In this document: positions 55,965-64,000 of the stretch, piece after piece | Layout of the letters: each line of letters begins with the position of its first letter | Numbering within the stretch: the first letter of the stretch is position 1 | Origin: Aquitalea sp. LB_tupeE | GTDB lineage: Bacteria; Pseudomonadota; Gammaproteobacteria; Burkholderiales; Chromobacteriaceae | Reading direction: 5' to 3' | NCBI RefSeq assembly: GCF_013391415.1 | Contig: NZ_JACAXB010000010.1 | Location: 144,865 to 208,864, forward strand | Length of the DNA: 64,000 nucleotides | Made by a program: the position numbers and the translations under genes | The notes under the pieces: model-generated | Seen by the model: only the letters and a program-made list of their open reading frames with translations | Told to the model about the DNA's origin: nothing | The model's database searches: none

Positions 55965-56165
55965 TCAGCCGCCGCCAACGGCAACGACGATTTCCAGCTC
56001 ATCCCCGTCGGCCAGGGCCATCACGGCATGCTGGCTGCGCGGTACGATTTCTCCATTCAGCTCGACGGCGATGCGCTTGTCTCCAATTTGCAGCGCCTGC
56101 ACCAGCTCAGCCACCGTGGCCAGCCGGGCGAATGTTTTCATTTCACCATTGATGCGCAATTGCAT
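55965..56165 (-). CDS. thiS: Sulphur carrier protein ThiS
   Basis: 66 residues with the ubiquitin-like fold and the diagnostic C-terminal Gly-Gly (VVAVGGG) that becomes a thiocarboxylate. Central part RIAVELNGEIVPRSQHAVMA fits the family. It donates sulphur to ThiG, encoded next. It lies 3 nt after the end of the (p)ppGpp synthetase gene. Confidence 0.94.
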   Translation of the reverse strand: MQLRINGEMKTFARLATVAELVQALQIGDKRIAVELNGEIVPRSQHAVMALADGDELEIVVAVGGG

Positions 56166-56168
56166 GTG

Positions 56169-58325
56169 TTATCTCCGCTCCGTCCGCTGCACCACCACCA
56201 GGCTTTGCACGGCATTCAGTACGCGGGAGAGGTGATCCACACTCTCCACCTGCAAACGGAAATGAATGTGGATGAAGCCATCGCCCACATGGGTATCCTG
56301 CGTGTCCACGCTTTCGATATTGGCTGAAGCCTGCGAGATGGCAGCGGCGATGTCCGCCAGCGCGCCACGCTCGTTACGCGCCAGCACGCTGACACTGACG
56401 CCGAACATGCGGTCGCGCTGGGTTTCCCAATTCACATTCAACAGCTTGTCATGATCGACACGCTGCACATTCGGACAGCTTACCCGGTGAATCACCAGGC
56501 CCTGCCCCTTGGTGATGACACCAAGGATTTCATCACCCGGCAACGGATTACAACAGCTGGACAGCTGCACCGTGCCCCCTTCATTACCACGGATGGTGAC
56601 AGGGCCAACCTTGACGTCCTCGCCAAGACGCTCGCCCGCCAGCTCTACCAGACGGCGCGCCACAGCAATCGGCAACAGCTTGCCGGCGCCGATTTCGGCC
56701 AGCACCTCGGCAAAGCCTTGCAGCTTGTCGCCATGCACCGCCATGTATTCGGCCTTGAGCGCATCGTCCAACAGCAGCGGTGACACCGCCAGGGCACCAA
56801 TCGCCTGCTTGAGCAGTTTTTCGCCCAGCGTGGAAGCTTCTTCGCGCTGCAAGCTCTTCAGATAATTGCGAATGCCGGAGCGCGCCCGGCCACTTTGCAC
56901 GAAAGTCAGCCAGGACGGGTTGGGCTTGGCCTGGGTGGAGGTGATGACTTCCACCGTATCGCCATTGCGTAGCACGGTGCGCAATGGCATCAAGACATGA
57001 TTGACGCGGGCGGCAATGCAGCGATGACCGACGTCGGTATGTACGGCATAGGCAAAGTCGACCGGGGTGGAGCCTTGTGGCAACACCATGATCTTGCCCT
57101 TGGGGGTAAACACGTACACTTCGTCCGGGAACAGGTCGATCTTGATGTGTTCGAGGAATTCGACGGCGTCGTCGCTCTCCTCCTGCATGTCCAGCAGACT
57201 TTGCAGCCACTGGTGCGTGCGCTGCTGGGCGGTATTGATGCCGGCATCGCCACTCTTGTACATCCAGTGGGAAGCCACACCGGCTTCAGCCACGCCGTTC
57301 ATTTCCCGGGTGCGGATCTGCATTTCCACCGGCGTGCCGTAAGGGCCGAACAAGGTGGTGTGCAGGCTTTGGTAGCCATTACCCTTGGGAATGGCGATGT
57401 AGTCCTTGAACTTGCCCGGAATAGGCTTGTACAGGCTGTGAAGGGCACCCAGCGCCAGATAGCAGCTGGGGATGTCATTCACCACCACGCGGAAGCCATA
57501 AATATCCAGCACCTCGGAAAACGACAGGTGTTTTTCCTGCATTTTCTTGTAGATGCTGTAGAGGTTTTTCTCGCGCCCCTTGATGGTGGCTTCGATATTG
57601 CTTTCCACCAGCCGCTGGCTGACGGTTTTCAGAATCTTGTTGACCACTTCGCGGCGGTTGCCACGTGCGGCGCGCACTGCCTTGGACAGTACGCTGTAGC
57701 GATGCGGATGCAGGTGCTTGAAGGCCAGATCCTGCAGTTCGCGATATACCTTGTTCTGACCGATGCGATTGGCAATTGGCGCGTAGATTTCCAGCGTTTC
57801 CAGCGCAATGCGCTGGCGCTTGTCCTCACGCATGGAGTCCAGCGTGCGCATATTGTGCAGCCGGTCAGCAAGCTTGACGATGATGACGCGAATGTCGCGC
57901 GCCATGGCCAGCACCATCTTGCGGAAGTTTTCCGCCTGGGCGGTTTCCTTGGTCTGGTATTCCAGCCGTTCCAGCTTGGAGAGGCCGTCCACCAGGTCGG
58001 CCACTACTTTGCCAAACTTCTCCACCAGAGTGGGCTTGGTCACCCCGGTATCTTCCAGCACGTCATGCAACAACGCCGCCGCCAGGCCCTGCACATCCAG
58101 CCGCCAGTCGGTCAGCATGGTGGCTACGGCCAGCGGATGGGTGATGTAAGGTTCGCCGCTCTTGCGCGTCTGGCCTTCGTGCGCTTCACGACTGACTTCG
58201 AATGCCTGGCGCAGCAGTTGCACGTCTTCCGGCTTCAGGTAACGCGCCGCCGCCTCGAAAAAGGCCGCGGCTTCGCGCTCGATCAGTGCGTTGTAGTCGA
58301 TGACGCTCTGAACTCCGGTCTCCAT
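56169..58325 (-). CDS. spoT: Bifunctional (p)ppGpp synthetase/hydrolase
   Basis: 718 residues in RelA/SpoT order. The HD hydrolase has its active HD motif (LAAALLHDVLEDTG). The synthetase has IKGREKNLYSIYKKMQEKHL and FKDYIAIPKGNGYQSLHTTL. A TGS domain (LFPDEVYVFTPKGKIMVLPQ) and a C-terminal ACT domain follow. An intact HD motif and KFKD near the synthetase site point to the SpoT rather than the RelA type. It makes and degrades the stringent alarmone. ATG 58325 has GGAG 7 nt upstream. rpoZ lies 23 nt upstream. Confidence 0.95.
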   Translation of the reverse strand: METGVQSVIDYNALIEREAAAFFEAAARYLKPEDVQLLRQAFEVSREAHEGQTRKSGEPYITHPLAVATMLTDWRLDVQGLAAALLHDVLEDTGVTKPTLVEKFGKVVADLVDGLSKLERLEYQTKETAQAENFRKMVLAMARDIRVIIVKLADRLHNMRTLDSMREDKRQRIALETLEIYAPIANRIGQNKVYRELQDLAFKHLHPHRYSVLSKAVRAARGNRREVVNKILKTVSQRLVESNIEATIKGREKNLYSIYKKMQEKHLSFSEVLDIYGFRVVVNDIPSCYLALGALHSLYKPIPGKFKDYIAIPKGNGYQSLHTTLFGPYGTPVEMQIRTREMNGVAEAGVASHWMYKSGDAGINTAQQRTHQWLQSLLDMQEESDDAVEFLEHIKIDLFPDEVYVFTPKGKIMVLPQGSTPVDFAYAVHTDVGHRCIAARVNHVLMPLRTVLRNGDTVEVITSTQAKPNPSWLTFVQSGRARSGIRNYLKSLQREEASTLGEKLLKQAIGALAVSPLLLDDALKAEYMAVHGDKLQGFAEVLAEIGAGKLLPIAVARRLVELAGERLGEDVKVGPVTIRGNEGGTVQLSSCCNPLPGDEILGVITKGQGLVIHRVSCPNVQRVDHDKLLNVNWETQRDRMFGVSVSVLARNERGALADIAAAISQASANIESVDTQDTHVGDGFIHIHFRLQVESVDHLSRVLNAVQSLVVVQRTERR

Positions 58326-58348
58326 GCTTCGCTCCGCCACCACCCAGA

Positions 58349-58555
58349 TCAGCCCTTGTTGCGTGTCAGAACTTCACGGCCAACATGACCAGCTGCGATT
58401 TCACGCAGTGCAACCACGGTAGGCTTGTGACGGCCGGCATCCACAAAGGCGGTGGCACCGGAGGCTACCTGACGGGCACGGTAAGCCGCGGCCAGGGTCA
58501 GGTCAAAACGGTTCTGGATACGATCCAGGCAGTCATCTACGGTAATACGTGCCAT
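58349..58555 (-). CDS. rpoZ: RNA polymerase omega subunit
   Basis: 68 residues: [38 protein letters not shown] and [16 protein letters not shown]. The start at 58555 (MARITVDDC) is standard; nine upstream residues in frame are unlikely. In the gmk-rpoZ-spoT order found widely in proteobacteria. Omega helps assemble RNA polymerase and is part of a ppGpp site. Confidence 0.96.
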   Translation of the reverse strand: MARITVDDCLDRIQNRFDLTLAAAYRARQVASGATAFVDAGRHKPTVVALREIAAGHVGREVLTRNKG

Positions 58556-58625
58556 GTGATTTCTTTCATGAATGAAACGCAATGCGTTTAACTATATCGA
58601 GTTTTGCCGGGGCAACCAATGCGTG

Positions 58626-59258
58626 CTAGCTGCGCTGCACGCCCATGCGCGCCAGTGCCGGGGCCAGCCGTGCCACTTGCACGGCAGCACGCAGGCGGCG
58701 GGCACGGAAAATACTGATCAGATCGAGCCGGGCGCGTTCGAAGTCATCGTTGACCACGATGTAGTCGTATTCTGCGACCTTGTCGATTTCCGAGCGGGCC
58801 GAGGCCAGACGACGCAGAATGACTTCTTCGGTGTCCGTACCACGACCACGCAGGCGGCGTTCCAGTTCTTCGATGGACGGCGGCAGAATGAAAATGCCCA
58901 GCGCCTCAGGGAATACCTTGCGCACCTGCTCTGCCCCTTGCCAGTCAATTTCCAGCAGGATGTCGCGGCCCTCTTCCAGGCGGCTTTGCAACCAGCGCAC
59001 GCTGGTGCCATAGAAATTGCCATACACTTCGGCATATTCCAGGAAGTCACCCGCGGCAATCATGGACTGGAAAGTTGCATGATCAACAAAATGATAATGC
59101 TGACCGTCCACTTCACCAGTACGCGCTGCACGCGTGGTATAGGAGATGGACAACTCCACCGTAGGCTCTGCCTGTAACAGGGCAGACACCAAAGAGGTTT
59201 TGCCGGCACCGGACGGGGCCACTACGATATAGATGTTCCCGACTGCTTTGGTCATCAA
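58626..59258 (-). CDS. gmk: Guanylate kinase
   Basis: 210 residues: P-loop VVAPSGAGKTSLVSALLQ, the GMP-binding segment SISYTTRAARTGEVDGQHYH, and LEIDWQGAEQVRKVFPEALG. It converts GMP to GDP. First gene of the gmk-rpoZ-spoT run; the start may be the first or second of two adjacent Met codons. Confidence 0.96.
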   Translation of the reverse strand: MMTKAVGNIYIVVAPSGAGKTSLVSALLQAEPTVELSISYTTRAARTGEVDGQHYHFVDHATFQSMIAAGDFLEYAEVYGNFYGTSVRWLQSRLEEGRDILLEIDWQGAEQVRKVFPEALGIFILPPSIEELERRLRGRGTDTEEVILRRLASARSEIDKVAEYDYIVVNDDFERARLDLISIFRARRLRAAVQVARLAPALARMGVQRS

Positions 59259-59422
59259 ACGCGCTTCCTGCCAAAGAAAGGGTAATTTTTCAGAATACCA
59301 CAGACTGCTTTTCCGGTTAAGTGTAAAAGTATCTTCATGTCAAGATTTAGGTATTTGTCTTCACACCGAAGTAAAATCGCGCGTCTTCACCAAACCATAA
59401 CAAGGCTCGGAGCATCTCTGAC

Positions 59423-60721
59423 ATGCAAATACTGGAAAGCTTTTTCAAGCTGAGGGAACACGGCACTTCGGTCAAGACCGAAGTCATTGCCGGCTTCACC
59501 ACTTTCCTGACCATGGCGTACATCATCCTGGTCAATCCGCTGATCCTGTCGGCCACCGGCATGGACCTGAACGCAGTCTTTGTGGCCACCTGCCTGGCCG
59601 CTGCGCTTGGCACCGCCATCATGGGACTGGTAGCCAATTATCCGATGGCACTGGCACCGGGCATGGGCCTGAATGCTTACTTCACCTTCAGCGTGGTCAA
59701 GGGCATGGGGATCCCTTGGCAAGCGGCGCTGGGTGCGGTTTTCATTTCCGGCATCGTGTTCCTGGCAGTCAGCCTGTTCAAGGTGCGTGAAGCCATCGTT
59801 AACGCCATTCCGCGTTCGCTCAAGTTTGCCATTTCTGCCGGTGTCGGCATGTTCCTGGCCATCATCGCACTGAAGGATGCCGGCGTGATTGCCGCCCATC
59901 CGGCCACCTACCTGACCCTGGGCAACATCCACAACCCGACCACCCTGCTGGCCATTCTGGGCTTTTTCCTGATCGTGGCGCTGGAATACCGCAAGGTGCC
60001 TGGCTCCATCATCATCGGTATTCTGGTGGTGACTGCGCTGTCCATCGCGCTGGGTCTGTCCAAGTTCGAAGGCATCTTCGCGCCGGTACCGAGCATGGAA
60101 CCCACCTTCATGAAGATGGATCTGCACGCTGCGATGAGCGCCGGTCTGGTAGGCGTGATCTTCGTCTTCTTCTTTGTCGATCTGTTTGACACCACCGGCA
60201 CTCTGGTGGGCGTGTCGCACCGCGCCGGCCTGCTGGACAAGGACGGCAAACTGCCGCGCCTGAAGCGCGCCCTGCTGGCTGACTCGGTGGCCATCACCGC
60301 CGGTGCCATCATGGGTACCTCCTCCACCACCGCCTATATCGAATCCGCCGCTGGCACCGCCGTGGGTGGCCGTACCGGCCTGACCGCCACCGTGGTGGCC
60401 ATCCTGTTCCTGGCCTGCCTGTGGATTTCGCCGCTGGCGAAGACCGTACCGGCCTACGCCACCGCCCCGGCCCTGTGCTATGTTGCCGTGCTGATGGCAC
60501 GCGGCCTGGCAGAAATCGACTGGAGCGACCTGACCGAGTCCGCCCCTGCGGTGATGACTGCACTGGCCATGCCGTTTACCTTCTCGATTGCCGACGGTAT
60601 CGCTTTTGGCTTTATCAGCTATGCTGTGATCAAGATTCTGGCCGGCCGCTTTGCCGACCTGAAACCGGCGGTCGTGGTAATTGCCGCACTGTGGATCTTC
60701 AAGCTGGCATTCTTTGCCTGA
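59423..60721 (+). CDS. Purine permease (AzgA/PbuG-type, NCS2 superfamily)
   Basis: 432 residues with about 12-13 membrane segments: MAYIILVNPLILSATGMDLN, ALAPGMGLNAYFTFSVVKG, FVFFFVDLFDTTGTLVGVS and GTSSTTAYIESAAGTAVGGR. These are signatures of adenine/guanine/hypoxanthine transporters. It is followed by apt, which fits uptake and salvage of adenine. Which purine is carried cannot be decided by eye. Confidence 0.92.
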   Translation: MQILESFFKLREHGTSVKTEVIAGFTTFLTMAYIILVNPLILSATGMDLNAVFVATCLAAALGTAIMGLVANYPMALAPGMGLNAYFTFSVVKGMGIPWQAALGAVFISGIVFLAVSLFKVREAIVNAIPRSLKFAISAGVGMFLAIIALKDAGVIAAHPATYLTLGNIHNPTTLLAILGFFLIVALEYRKVPGSIIIGILVVTALSIALGLSKFEGIFAPVPSMEPTFMKMDLHAAMSAGLVGVIFVFFFVDLFDTTGTLVGVSHRAGLLDKDGKLPRLKRALLADSVAITAGAIMGTSSTTAYIESAAGTAVGGRTGLTATVVAILFLACLWISPLAKTVPAYATAPALCYVAVLMARGLAEIDWSDLTESAPAVMTALAMPFTFSIADGIAFGFISYAVIKILAGRFADLKPAVVVIAALWIFKLAFFA

Positions 60722-60738
60722 TCCTTATCCGGCGAATC

Positions 60739-60770
60739 AAGGCCTGCCGCGTGGTGCGGCGGGCCTTTTT
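60739..60770 (+). terminator. Intrinsic terminator after the purine permease gene
   Basis: GGCCTGCCGC pairs with GCGGCGGGCC (one G-T) around a 5-nt loop, followed by five T. It separates permease and apt transcripts. Confidence 0.85.
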
Positions 60771-60821
60771 GCTTTGTGCAACAGCAAACACGGTCGCTTC
60801 ATTTGAAAGTACAATAGCGCC

Positions 60822-61379
60822 ATGGAAAATCTCAGCAATCTCGACTATTCCAGCTATCTGAAAGGCTGGATCCGCACCGTGCCCAACTGGCCCAGCCAGG
60901 GCGTGATGTTCCGCGACATCACCCCGCTGCTGCAAAACCCGAAAACCTTCCGCATGCTGATTGACATCTATGTGCATCGCTACATGCTGGAAAAGGTGGA
61001 TCTGATCGCCGGGCTGGATGCACGTGGTTTCATCATTGGCTCGGTTCTGGCTTATGAGCTGAACGTCGGCTTCGTGCCCATCCGCAAGAAGGGCAAGCTG
61101 CCGTTCACCACGGTGGCGGAAGAATACGAACTGGAATACGGCAATGCCACGGTGGAAATCCACACTGATGCCTGCAAGCCGGGTGACCGGGTGGTGCTGA
61201 TTGACGACCTGGTGGCTACCGGCGGCACCATGATGGCTGGTTATAATCTGCTGAAAAAACTGGGGGCGGATGTACTGGAAGCTGCCGCGATCATCGAACT
61301 GCCGGAACTGGGTGGCGGCAAGCTGATCCGCGATAGCGGGCTGGATGTCTTCACCGTCTGCTCCTACGACGGCCATTGA
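60822..61379 (+). CDS. apt: Adenine phosphoribosyltransferase
   Basis: 185 residues: [60 protein letters not shown] and the PRPP-binding loop [20 protein letters not shown]. It makes AMP from adenine. TACAAT at 60810-60815 lies only 6 nt before the ATG and no ribosome site is visible, so the mRNA may be leaderless or the promoter may be elsewhere. A strong terminator follows. Confidence 0.96.
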   Translation: MENLSNLDYSSYLKGWIRTVPNWPSQGVMFRDITPLLQNPKTFRMLIDIYVHRYMLEKVDLIAGLDARGFIIGSVLAYELNVGFVPIRKKGKLPFTTVAEEYELEYGNATVEIHTDACKPGDRVVLIDDLVATGGTMMAGYNLLKKLGADVLEAAAIIELPELGGGKLIRDSGLDVFTVCSYDGH

Positions 61380-61402
61380 GGCTCTCAGCGTCATCACCAT
61401 GC

Positions 61403-61430
61403 AAAACGGACCCGCGGGTCCGTTTTTGTT
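61403..61430. terminator. Bidirectional intrinsic terminator after apt
   Basis: A perfect palindrome, CGGACCCGCGGGTCCG, flanked by AAAA and TTTTTG, between apt and the convergent DUF1700 gene. Confidence 0.9.
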
Positions 61431-61446
61431 TGTCATCTCCAACTAC

Positions 61447-62277
61447 TCAGTCATCCCGTCCCCTGGCCTTGTCCAGAAGACCCAGCTGGTAACGGCCATA
61501 GGCCAGCAAGCCACGCCAGGTCCAGCGTGCCAGCAGGTAGCACAGAAACAAACCGCCACCACCCAGCGCCATCAATACCAAGCCAGTCAGCAGCATGCCA
61601 TGTCGGCTGGGGCCCCAGTCCAGGCCACCGATATCCACCTGCCCGGTTTCATCTTTGATGTGCAGCCGGCCAAGCGCAGCGCTCGCATTGCGCTCCAGGC
61701 TGACCGTCCCATCACTGGACTGGATATGGATGCTGGCGCGGCCCGAAGAAGCCTCCCGCACCACATCCACCGTTTCGCCGTTACTACCACGGATATGAAT
61801 ATTCCCCGCCGGACCACCCTGGGCAAAATCGGACCAGATGGCACGAACATCGCGCGATTCATGAATGGCAGGCCAGCCGAACAGCTCATTGCACGCCAGT
61901 GTGCCAAACAGCACCAGACCGCCAATCAGGATGCCGGTGGAAGCCAGTGCCGCCATGGTCAGCATCCACAGATAAAACAGGAAGGGTACGGCCAGCAGGA
62001 AGTTGAGCAGCCCCATGCCGGCAATGGCACCGACCACGGCAAACAGGTTGCCGACCGTCTTGCGGTCTTCCCAGCGGGCTATATGGTGGCGCGCCATCAG
62101 CTCCCTGGCCAGCTGGCGCGGGTCGCCCAGGGCGGCAGCGATCTCCTCCTCCGTCCGGCCGGCCGCCAGTCCATCGCGGAAGTATTCCTGATAATCGGCA
62201 ATGATTTCCTGCTTTTCTTGCTGCGGTAGTCGCACCAGGGCGTCCTGCAACTGACGAATGAATTCTTGCTGGTTCAT
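61447..62277 (-). CDS. DUF1700-type membrane protein
   Basis: 276 residues. The N-terminal segment (MNQQEFIRQLQDALVRLPQQ, IIADYQEYFRDGLAAGRTEE, AALGDPRQLARELMA) is the DUF1700/HAAS fold. It is followed by two membrane helices (about 80-130), a beta-rich part that reads like a DUF4097-type adhesin repeat (GNIHIRGSNGETVDVVREAS, GRLHIKDETGQVDIGG) and a last membrane helix. The function is unknown. It overlaps the PadR gene by 4 nt (ATGA); such PadR-membrane protein pairs are common and probably respond to envelope conditions. Confidence 0.85.
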   Translation of the reverse strand: MNQQEFIRQLQDALVRLPQQEKQEIIADYQEYFRDGLAAGRTEEEIAAALGDPRQLARELMARHHIARWEDRKTVGNLFAVVGAIAGMGLLNFLLAVPFLFYLWMLTMAALASTGILIGGLVLFGTLACNELFGWPAIHESRDVRAIWSDFAQGGPAGNIHIRGSNGETVDVVREASSGRASIHIQSSDGTVSLERNASAALGRLHIKDETGQVDIGGLDWGPSRHGMLLTGLVLMALGGGGLFLCYLLARWTWRGLLAYGRYQLGLLDKARGRDD

Positions 62278-62612
62278 GCTGTTTCTCCCGTGGCCCGGCC
62301 TGCGGCCAGTTGCAACACACTGTTTACATCGCCGACAAACTCCTGCCATTCCTGCTGCATCAGTGCCAGCTGGCGTCGTCCTTCTGCGGTCAGGGTGTAG
62401 TACTTGCGCGATGGCCCGCTGGCTGACTCCACCAGATAAGTCGACACCCAGGCTTCGGCCTGCAAGCGGCGCATCAAGGGGTACATGGTTCCTTCACTTA
62501 CCTCCATGCTGCGCGACAGGATGCTCACCAATTCGTAGGCGTAGCTATCCCCCGCCGCCAGCGCCGCCAGCACACACATGTCCAGCGTGCCCTTCTTCAA
62601 CTGTGTTTTCAT
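62274..62612 (-). CDS. PadR-family transcriptional regulator
   Basis: 112 residues of the PadR winged-helix type: LKKGTLDMCVLAALAAGDSY, AYELVSILSRSMEVSEGTMY, PLMRRLQAEAWVSTYLVESA and YYTLTAEGRRQLALMQQEWQ. It is a dimeric repressor. Two 21-bp inverted copies of one motif upstream (62625 and 62685) are likely its operators, giving autoregulation of this gene and the DUF1700 partner. Confidence 0.92.
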   Translation of the reverse strand: MKTQLKKGTLDMCVLAALAAGDSYAYELVSILSRSMEVSEGTMYPLMRRLQAEAWVSTYLVESASGPSRKYYTLTAEGRRQLALMQQEWQEFVGDVNSVLQLAAGRATGETA

Positions 62613-62624
62613 GTTTCACCCCCT

Positions 62625-62645
62625 ACCTTGCATTACACGATAGTT
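62625..62645. promoter_or_regulatory. Probable PadR operator 1
   Basis: A 21-bp motif beginning ACCTTGCATTACA and ending GATAGTT, 12 nt upstream of the PadR start. It matches the reverse complement of the site at 62685 at 18 of 21 positions. Confidence 0.6.
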
Positions 62646-62684
62646 TGGCGTGCCCAATGCAAAGTCAGATCCGAGTCTAGCTCC

Positions 62685-62705
62685 AACTATCATGTATTAC
62701 AAGGT
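62685..62705. promoter_or_regulatory. Probable PadR operator 2
   Basis: The inverted partner of the site at 62625, 60 bp away centre to centre. It overlaps ATGT-N10-ACAT (62692-62709), the kind of dyad bound by PadR proteins. Confidence 0.6.
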
Positions 62706-62826
62706 ACATGGTAAAACCACGTAGTCAAGCAGACAGCGCCTGCCAAAGAATTTTCTGAATAAATCAAAGAAAATTCACAATTCATAAAGCATAATTCTTA
62801 TTATTTCCCATGCAGGAGTGGCAGAC

Positions 62827-63864
62827 ATGAGCAGCAAAAAGAAATCGCTGGCGCTGGTACTGGGCGGTGGTGCCCCCAATGCCACCTTGATGGCAGGCTC
62901 GCTGGTGGCCTTCATCGAAGCGGGCGTGGAGTTCGACATCATTTCCACCTCGGGTGCGGGTGCCATTGTCGGCTTGCTGTATACCGCCGCCAAAGGACAG
63001 GACCCGAAAGCCGCGCTGGAAAAACTGGCCGACATGGGGGTGGCCGATGCGCTGTACTCCGTCTTCCCGGTCAACTTCAAGGTATTCAACAAGCCCGGCC
63101 CGATGGCCGACCTGTGGCGCCAATGGCAGCAGGCCAACCCGGTATTGCAAGCCATCCAGGCCCAGGCAGACCAAGGCCCCTTGCAACGCTTGGCGGCCGA
63201 CTGGAGCAGCTGGCTGATGGCCACCCTCTGCCCTAGTGACCTGAATGCGAAAAGCCAGGGTCTGTGCGCGCATGTGCCCTTCATCGACCAGGTAGTGGAC
63301 TTTGCCAAACTGGCCGACATCAAGCCGCAGTTTTATCTGAATGCCTACAATCTCAGCAAAAAACGCATGGATTGCTGGAACAAGCAGCAGATCAACCACG
63401 ACCACTTTCTGGCCGCACTGTCCTTCCCGCTGATCTACCCGCCTTACCTGCTGGATGGTGATTACTACATCGAAGGCGCTGCCATCGACACCCTCAACTT
63501 CAAGCGTCTGTTCCAGGATCATCCTTATATCGATACCACCGTGGTGTTCGATGTATTGGGCAGCGAAGAGATCCTCCATCCGCCACGCGATCTGTACGAC
63601 GCCTGGGTGCAGTCCATCATCACACCGCTGACTGAAATTGCCCGCGATGACCTGAAGCTGTTCGAAGCCCTGCATAACAAGGATGCCGAGGGCAAGCCGC
63701 GTACCCGCTTGCTGCGTGTGGCTTACGACCAGTTCATCCGGCCGGAGCAGCGCGAGCAGGAACTGGACTGGTCCTACTCCAACCTGTCGCAGATGTATCA
63801 GGCCGGCTATGCCGCCGGGCAGGCATTGTGCCGCGACCATGCCGCCGAACTGGGCTTGGCCTGA
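62827..63864 (+). CDS. Patatin-like protein with altered catalytic motifs
   Basis: 345 residues with a patatin-type fold. The oxyanion loop is LGGGAPNATLMAGSL (GGG at 13-15). The nucleophile elbow, normally GxSxG, reads TSGAG (41-45), which puts Gly at the Ser position. The catalytic DGG/DGA motif reads EGA (216-218) in YYIEGAAIDTLN. Both dyad residues therefore appear replaced, so lipase activity is doubtful. AGGAG lies 8 nt before the ATG at 62827. It is transcribed alone and divergent from padR, with a perfect palindromic terminator after it. Confidence 0.8.
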   Translation: MSSKKKSLALVLGGGAPNATLMAGSLVAFIEAGVEFDIISTSGAGAIVGLLYTAAKGQDPKAALEKLADMGVADALYSVFPVNFKVFNKPGPMADLWRQWQQANPVLQAIQAQADQGPLQRLAADWSSWLMATLCPSDLNAKSQGLCAHVPFIDQVVDFAKLADIKPQFYLNAYNLSKKRMDCWNKQQINHDHFLAALSFPLIYPPYLLDGDYYIEGAAIDTLNFKRLFQDHPYIDTTVVFDVLGSEEILHPPRDLYDAWVQSIITPLTEIARDDLKLFEALHNKDAEGKPRTRLLRVAYDQFIRPEQREQELDWSYSNLSQMYQAGYAAGQALCRDHAAELGLA

Positions 63865-63880
63865 TTCCGCTAGTATCATG

Positions 63881-63916
63881 CAACAAGGGCTGCCATGGCA
63901 GCCCTTGTTGTTTAAC
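63881..63916. terminator. 30-bp perfect palindrome, terminator after the patatin-like gene
   Basis: Bases 63881-63910 are a perfect inverted repeat centred on CCATGG with CAACAAGGGCTG as the outer arm, followed by TTT. It is a likely intrinsic terminator. The remaining bases to 64000 show no gene. Confidence 0.75.
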
Positions 63917-64000
63917 ACCTCAACCGCCCTGCAGCCGAGGCCACAACGCCGCCGCAGGTGTTTCAGCGCCCTGCCTCAGTACCACTCAATCCCGGCCTGT

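Overview
The window is about 64 kb of GC-rich chromosomal DNA from a betaproteobacterium. It is most likely a member of the Neisseriales, family Chromobacteriaceae (Chromobacterium/Aquitalea-like). That placement is my inference from protein similarity and gene order (aroQ-accB-accC-prmA; grxC-secB-gpsA; rpsU-yqeY-dnaG-rpoD), not from a database search. Nearly all of it is core genome: no insertion sequence, prophage, plasmid module or CRISPR array was seen. The only mobile-type element is a group I intron inside a tRNA gene.

Layout. 1-2.7 kb: the start of hom, alaA and two small proteins. 2.8-8.2 kb: a complete 3-hydroxybutyrate module, made of a sigma-54 enhancer-binding regulator, a GntP-family permease, 3-hydroxybutyrate dehydrogenase and 3-oxoacid CoA-transferase. 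It has two matching palindromic activator sites and a sigma-54 promoter in front of the permease. 8.2-13.2 kb (minus strand): queA, a DUF971 protein, ubiE, a LysE-type exporter, ubiJ and ubiB. 13.5-18 kb: aroQ, accB, accC, prmA and an MJ0042 zinc-ribbon membrane protein. 18-25 kb: a Tpx-like protein without its peroxidatic cysteine, a small secreted protein, then gpsA, an SH3 protein, secB, grxC, dacB and priA on the minus strand. 25-36 kb: a DnaA-box-rich gap, hemE, a desaturase-like protein, a two-gene chromate-type transporter with a LysR regulator, a periplasmic binding protein, an RND efflux pump and mltA.

36.5-43 kb: a BON-domain protein, a porin preceded by a leader terminator, lysA with divergent lysR, and an Aer-like receptor. 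42.9-48.8 kb: an acidic amino acid module. It holds a two-component system of the AauS/AauR (DctB/DctD) type, a periplasmic asparaginase and a glutamate/aspartate symporter. The symporter has a sigma-54 promoter and two upstream palindromes of the AauR type. 49-50.3 kb: a protein phosphatase and a tRNA-Ile2(CAU)-type gene split by a 249-nt group I intron. 50.4-55 kb: the macromolecular synthesis operon rpsU-yqeY-dnaG-rpoD (minus). 55-59.3 kb: thiS-thiG, a bifunctional (p)ppGpp synthetase/hydrolase, rpoZ and gmk (minus). 59.4-64 kb: a purine permease, apt, a PadR/DUF1700 pair with paired operators, and a patatin-like protein with altered catalytic motifs.

The two sigma-54 modules are the most coherent systems here. 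One imports and oxidises 3-hydroxybutyrate. The other cleaves asparagine outside the cytoplasm and imports the aspartate or glutamate. Each couples a dedicated enhancer-binding protein to a promoter and upstream sites that can be read directly. The most unusual single locus is the intron-split tRNA at 49987-50314.
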